In this document: positions 63,750 to 64,000 of the stretch, piece by piece | Numbering within the stretch: the first letter of the stretch is position 1 | Layout: each line of letters begins with the position of its first letter | Assembly: GCF_026242055.1 (NCBI RefSeq) | Contig: NZ_JAPJDL010000008.1 | Location: forward strand, 62,001-126,000 | Direction: 5' to 3' | Length of the DNA stretch: 64,000 bases | Origin: Lentzea sp. NEAU-D7 | GTDB lineage: Bacteria; Actinomycetota; Actinomycetes; Mycobacteriales; Pseudonocardiaceae | Translations under genes and position numbers: made by a program | The notes under the pieces: model-generated | What the model was told of the DNA's origin: nothing | The model's input: only the letters and a program-made list of their open reading frames with translations | The model's database searches: none

Positions 63750-64000
63750 ATGAGATACCGACTGTTCGGCCGGACCGGCCTGCGCGTCTCGGAGTTGTTG
63801 CTGGGCACGATGACGCTGCGTTCCGAGGACCTCGCGCGGCGGGTGGTCGACGCCTACGCCGACGCCGGTGGGAACTTCCTCGACACCGCTTCGGCCTACG
63901 GCGAGAGCGAGGAGGTCCTGGGCGCGGTCCTGACGCGGCGGGACCGGTTCGTGGTGGCGACGAAGTACGCGTTGTCGCGGGACGCGGGGGATCCGAACGC
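63750..64000 (+). CDS. Aldo/keto reductase, cut by the window edge
   Basis: ATG 63750 opens a frame reading 'MRYRLFGRTGLRVSELLLGT' followed by 'GGNFLDTASAYGESEEVLGA' and 'RFVVATKYALSRD', the start of an AKR with catalytic Asp, Tyr and Lys in place. It continues past the window. It diverges from the MmyB-type regulator, which probably controls it. Confidence 0.9.
   Translation, partial: MRYRLFGRTGLRVSELLLGTMTLRSEDLARRVVDAYADAGGNFLDTASAYGESEEVLGAVLTRRDRFVVATKYALSRDAGDPN

Overview
The window is high-GC DNA with frequent GTG/TTG starts, many stop/start overlaps (ATGA, GTGA, TGATG) and actinobacterial families: PucR and TetR regulators, MmyB-type XRE regulator, DesK/LiaR-like two-component pair, CHAP amidase with beta-propeller, and NB-ARC/TPR and WD40 STAND proteins. 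I infer a filamentous actinomycete, plausibly Pseudonocardiales. Genus assignment is not possible from the sequence alone.

Layout. (1) 1-7.5 kb is a signalling cluster: a TPR array that ends where a CHAT protease domain would begin, two paralogous Ser/Thr kinases, and an NB-ARC/TPR ATPase facing them. (2) 7.7-18.7 kb is a compact biosynthetic-looking block. It holds a small conserved protein, a membrane-anchored protein, an AsnB-type asparagine synthetase, a minus-strand operon (GT4 glycosyltransferase, unknown protein, aldo/keto reductase, lectin-like protein), a divergent plus-strand operon (second glycosyltransferase, sulfotransferase, NAD-dependent dehydrogenase) and a UDP-glucuronate-decarboxylase-like enzyme. 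No PKS or NRPS is present. (3) 18.8-22.8 kb encodes secreted or anchored proteins: a CHAP enzyme with a 3' frameshift, a small anchored protein, and a frameshifted lipase-like hydrolase.

(4) 22.9-45.7 kb looks like a defence island next to a tRNA-Leu(GAG) gene. It carries a broken SIR2 locus; a membrane-anchored STAND ATPase with seven near-identical 120-bp TPR repeats; a membrane-anchored NACHT-like NTPase with a helical-repeat partner; an HNH nuclease fused to a STAND-like NTPase; a protein with a HEPN-type Rx4H motif; a second HNH protein; and a 1,321-residue protein with a PD-(D/E)XK-like N terminus, long TPR-like middle and PIN-like C terminus. Fragments of at least four IS families and of a LigD-type ligase and an M24 peptidase lie between them. 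A large serine recombinase ends inside the tRNA gene and is the likely integrase.

(5) 45.8-64 kb resembles ordinary chromosome: a prenyltransferase/squalene-cyclase-repeat protein, a four-gene ABC transporter plus two-component operon, TetR with a GAP-family membrane protein, a PucR regulator, a secreted protein, glutaminase, M20 peptidase, SDR, alpha/beta hydrolase, a membrane protein, an XRE-nSTAND-WD40 protein, an MmyB-type regulator and the start of an aldo/keto reductase. Two identical 18-bp palindromes lie upstream of two minus-strand genes here.

The strongest candidates for a new system are the REase-TPR-PIN protein (39.2-43.2 kb), the HNH-NTPase (32.2-34.9 kb) and the membrane NTPase plus helical-repeat pair (27.6-31.6 kb). 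All functions are inferred from motifs; no homology search was run.
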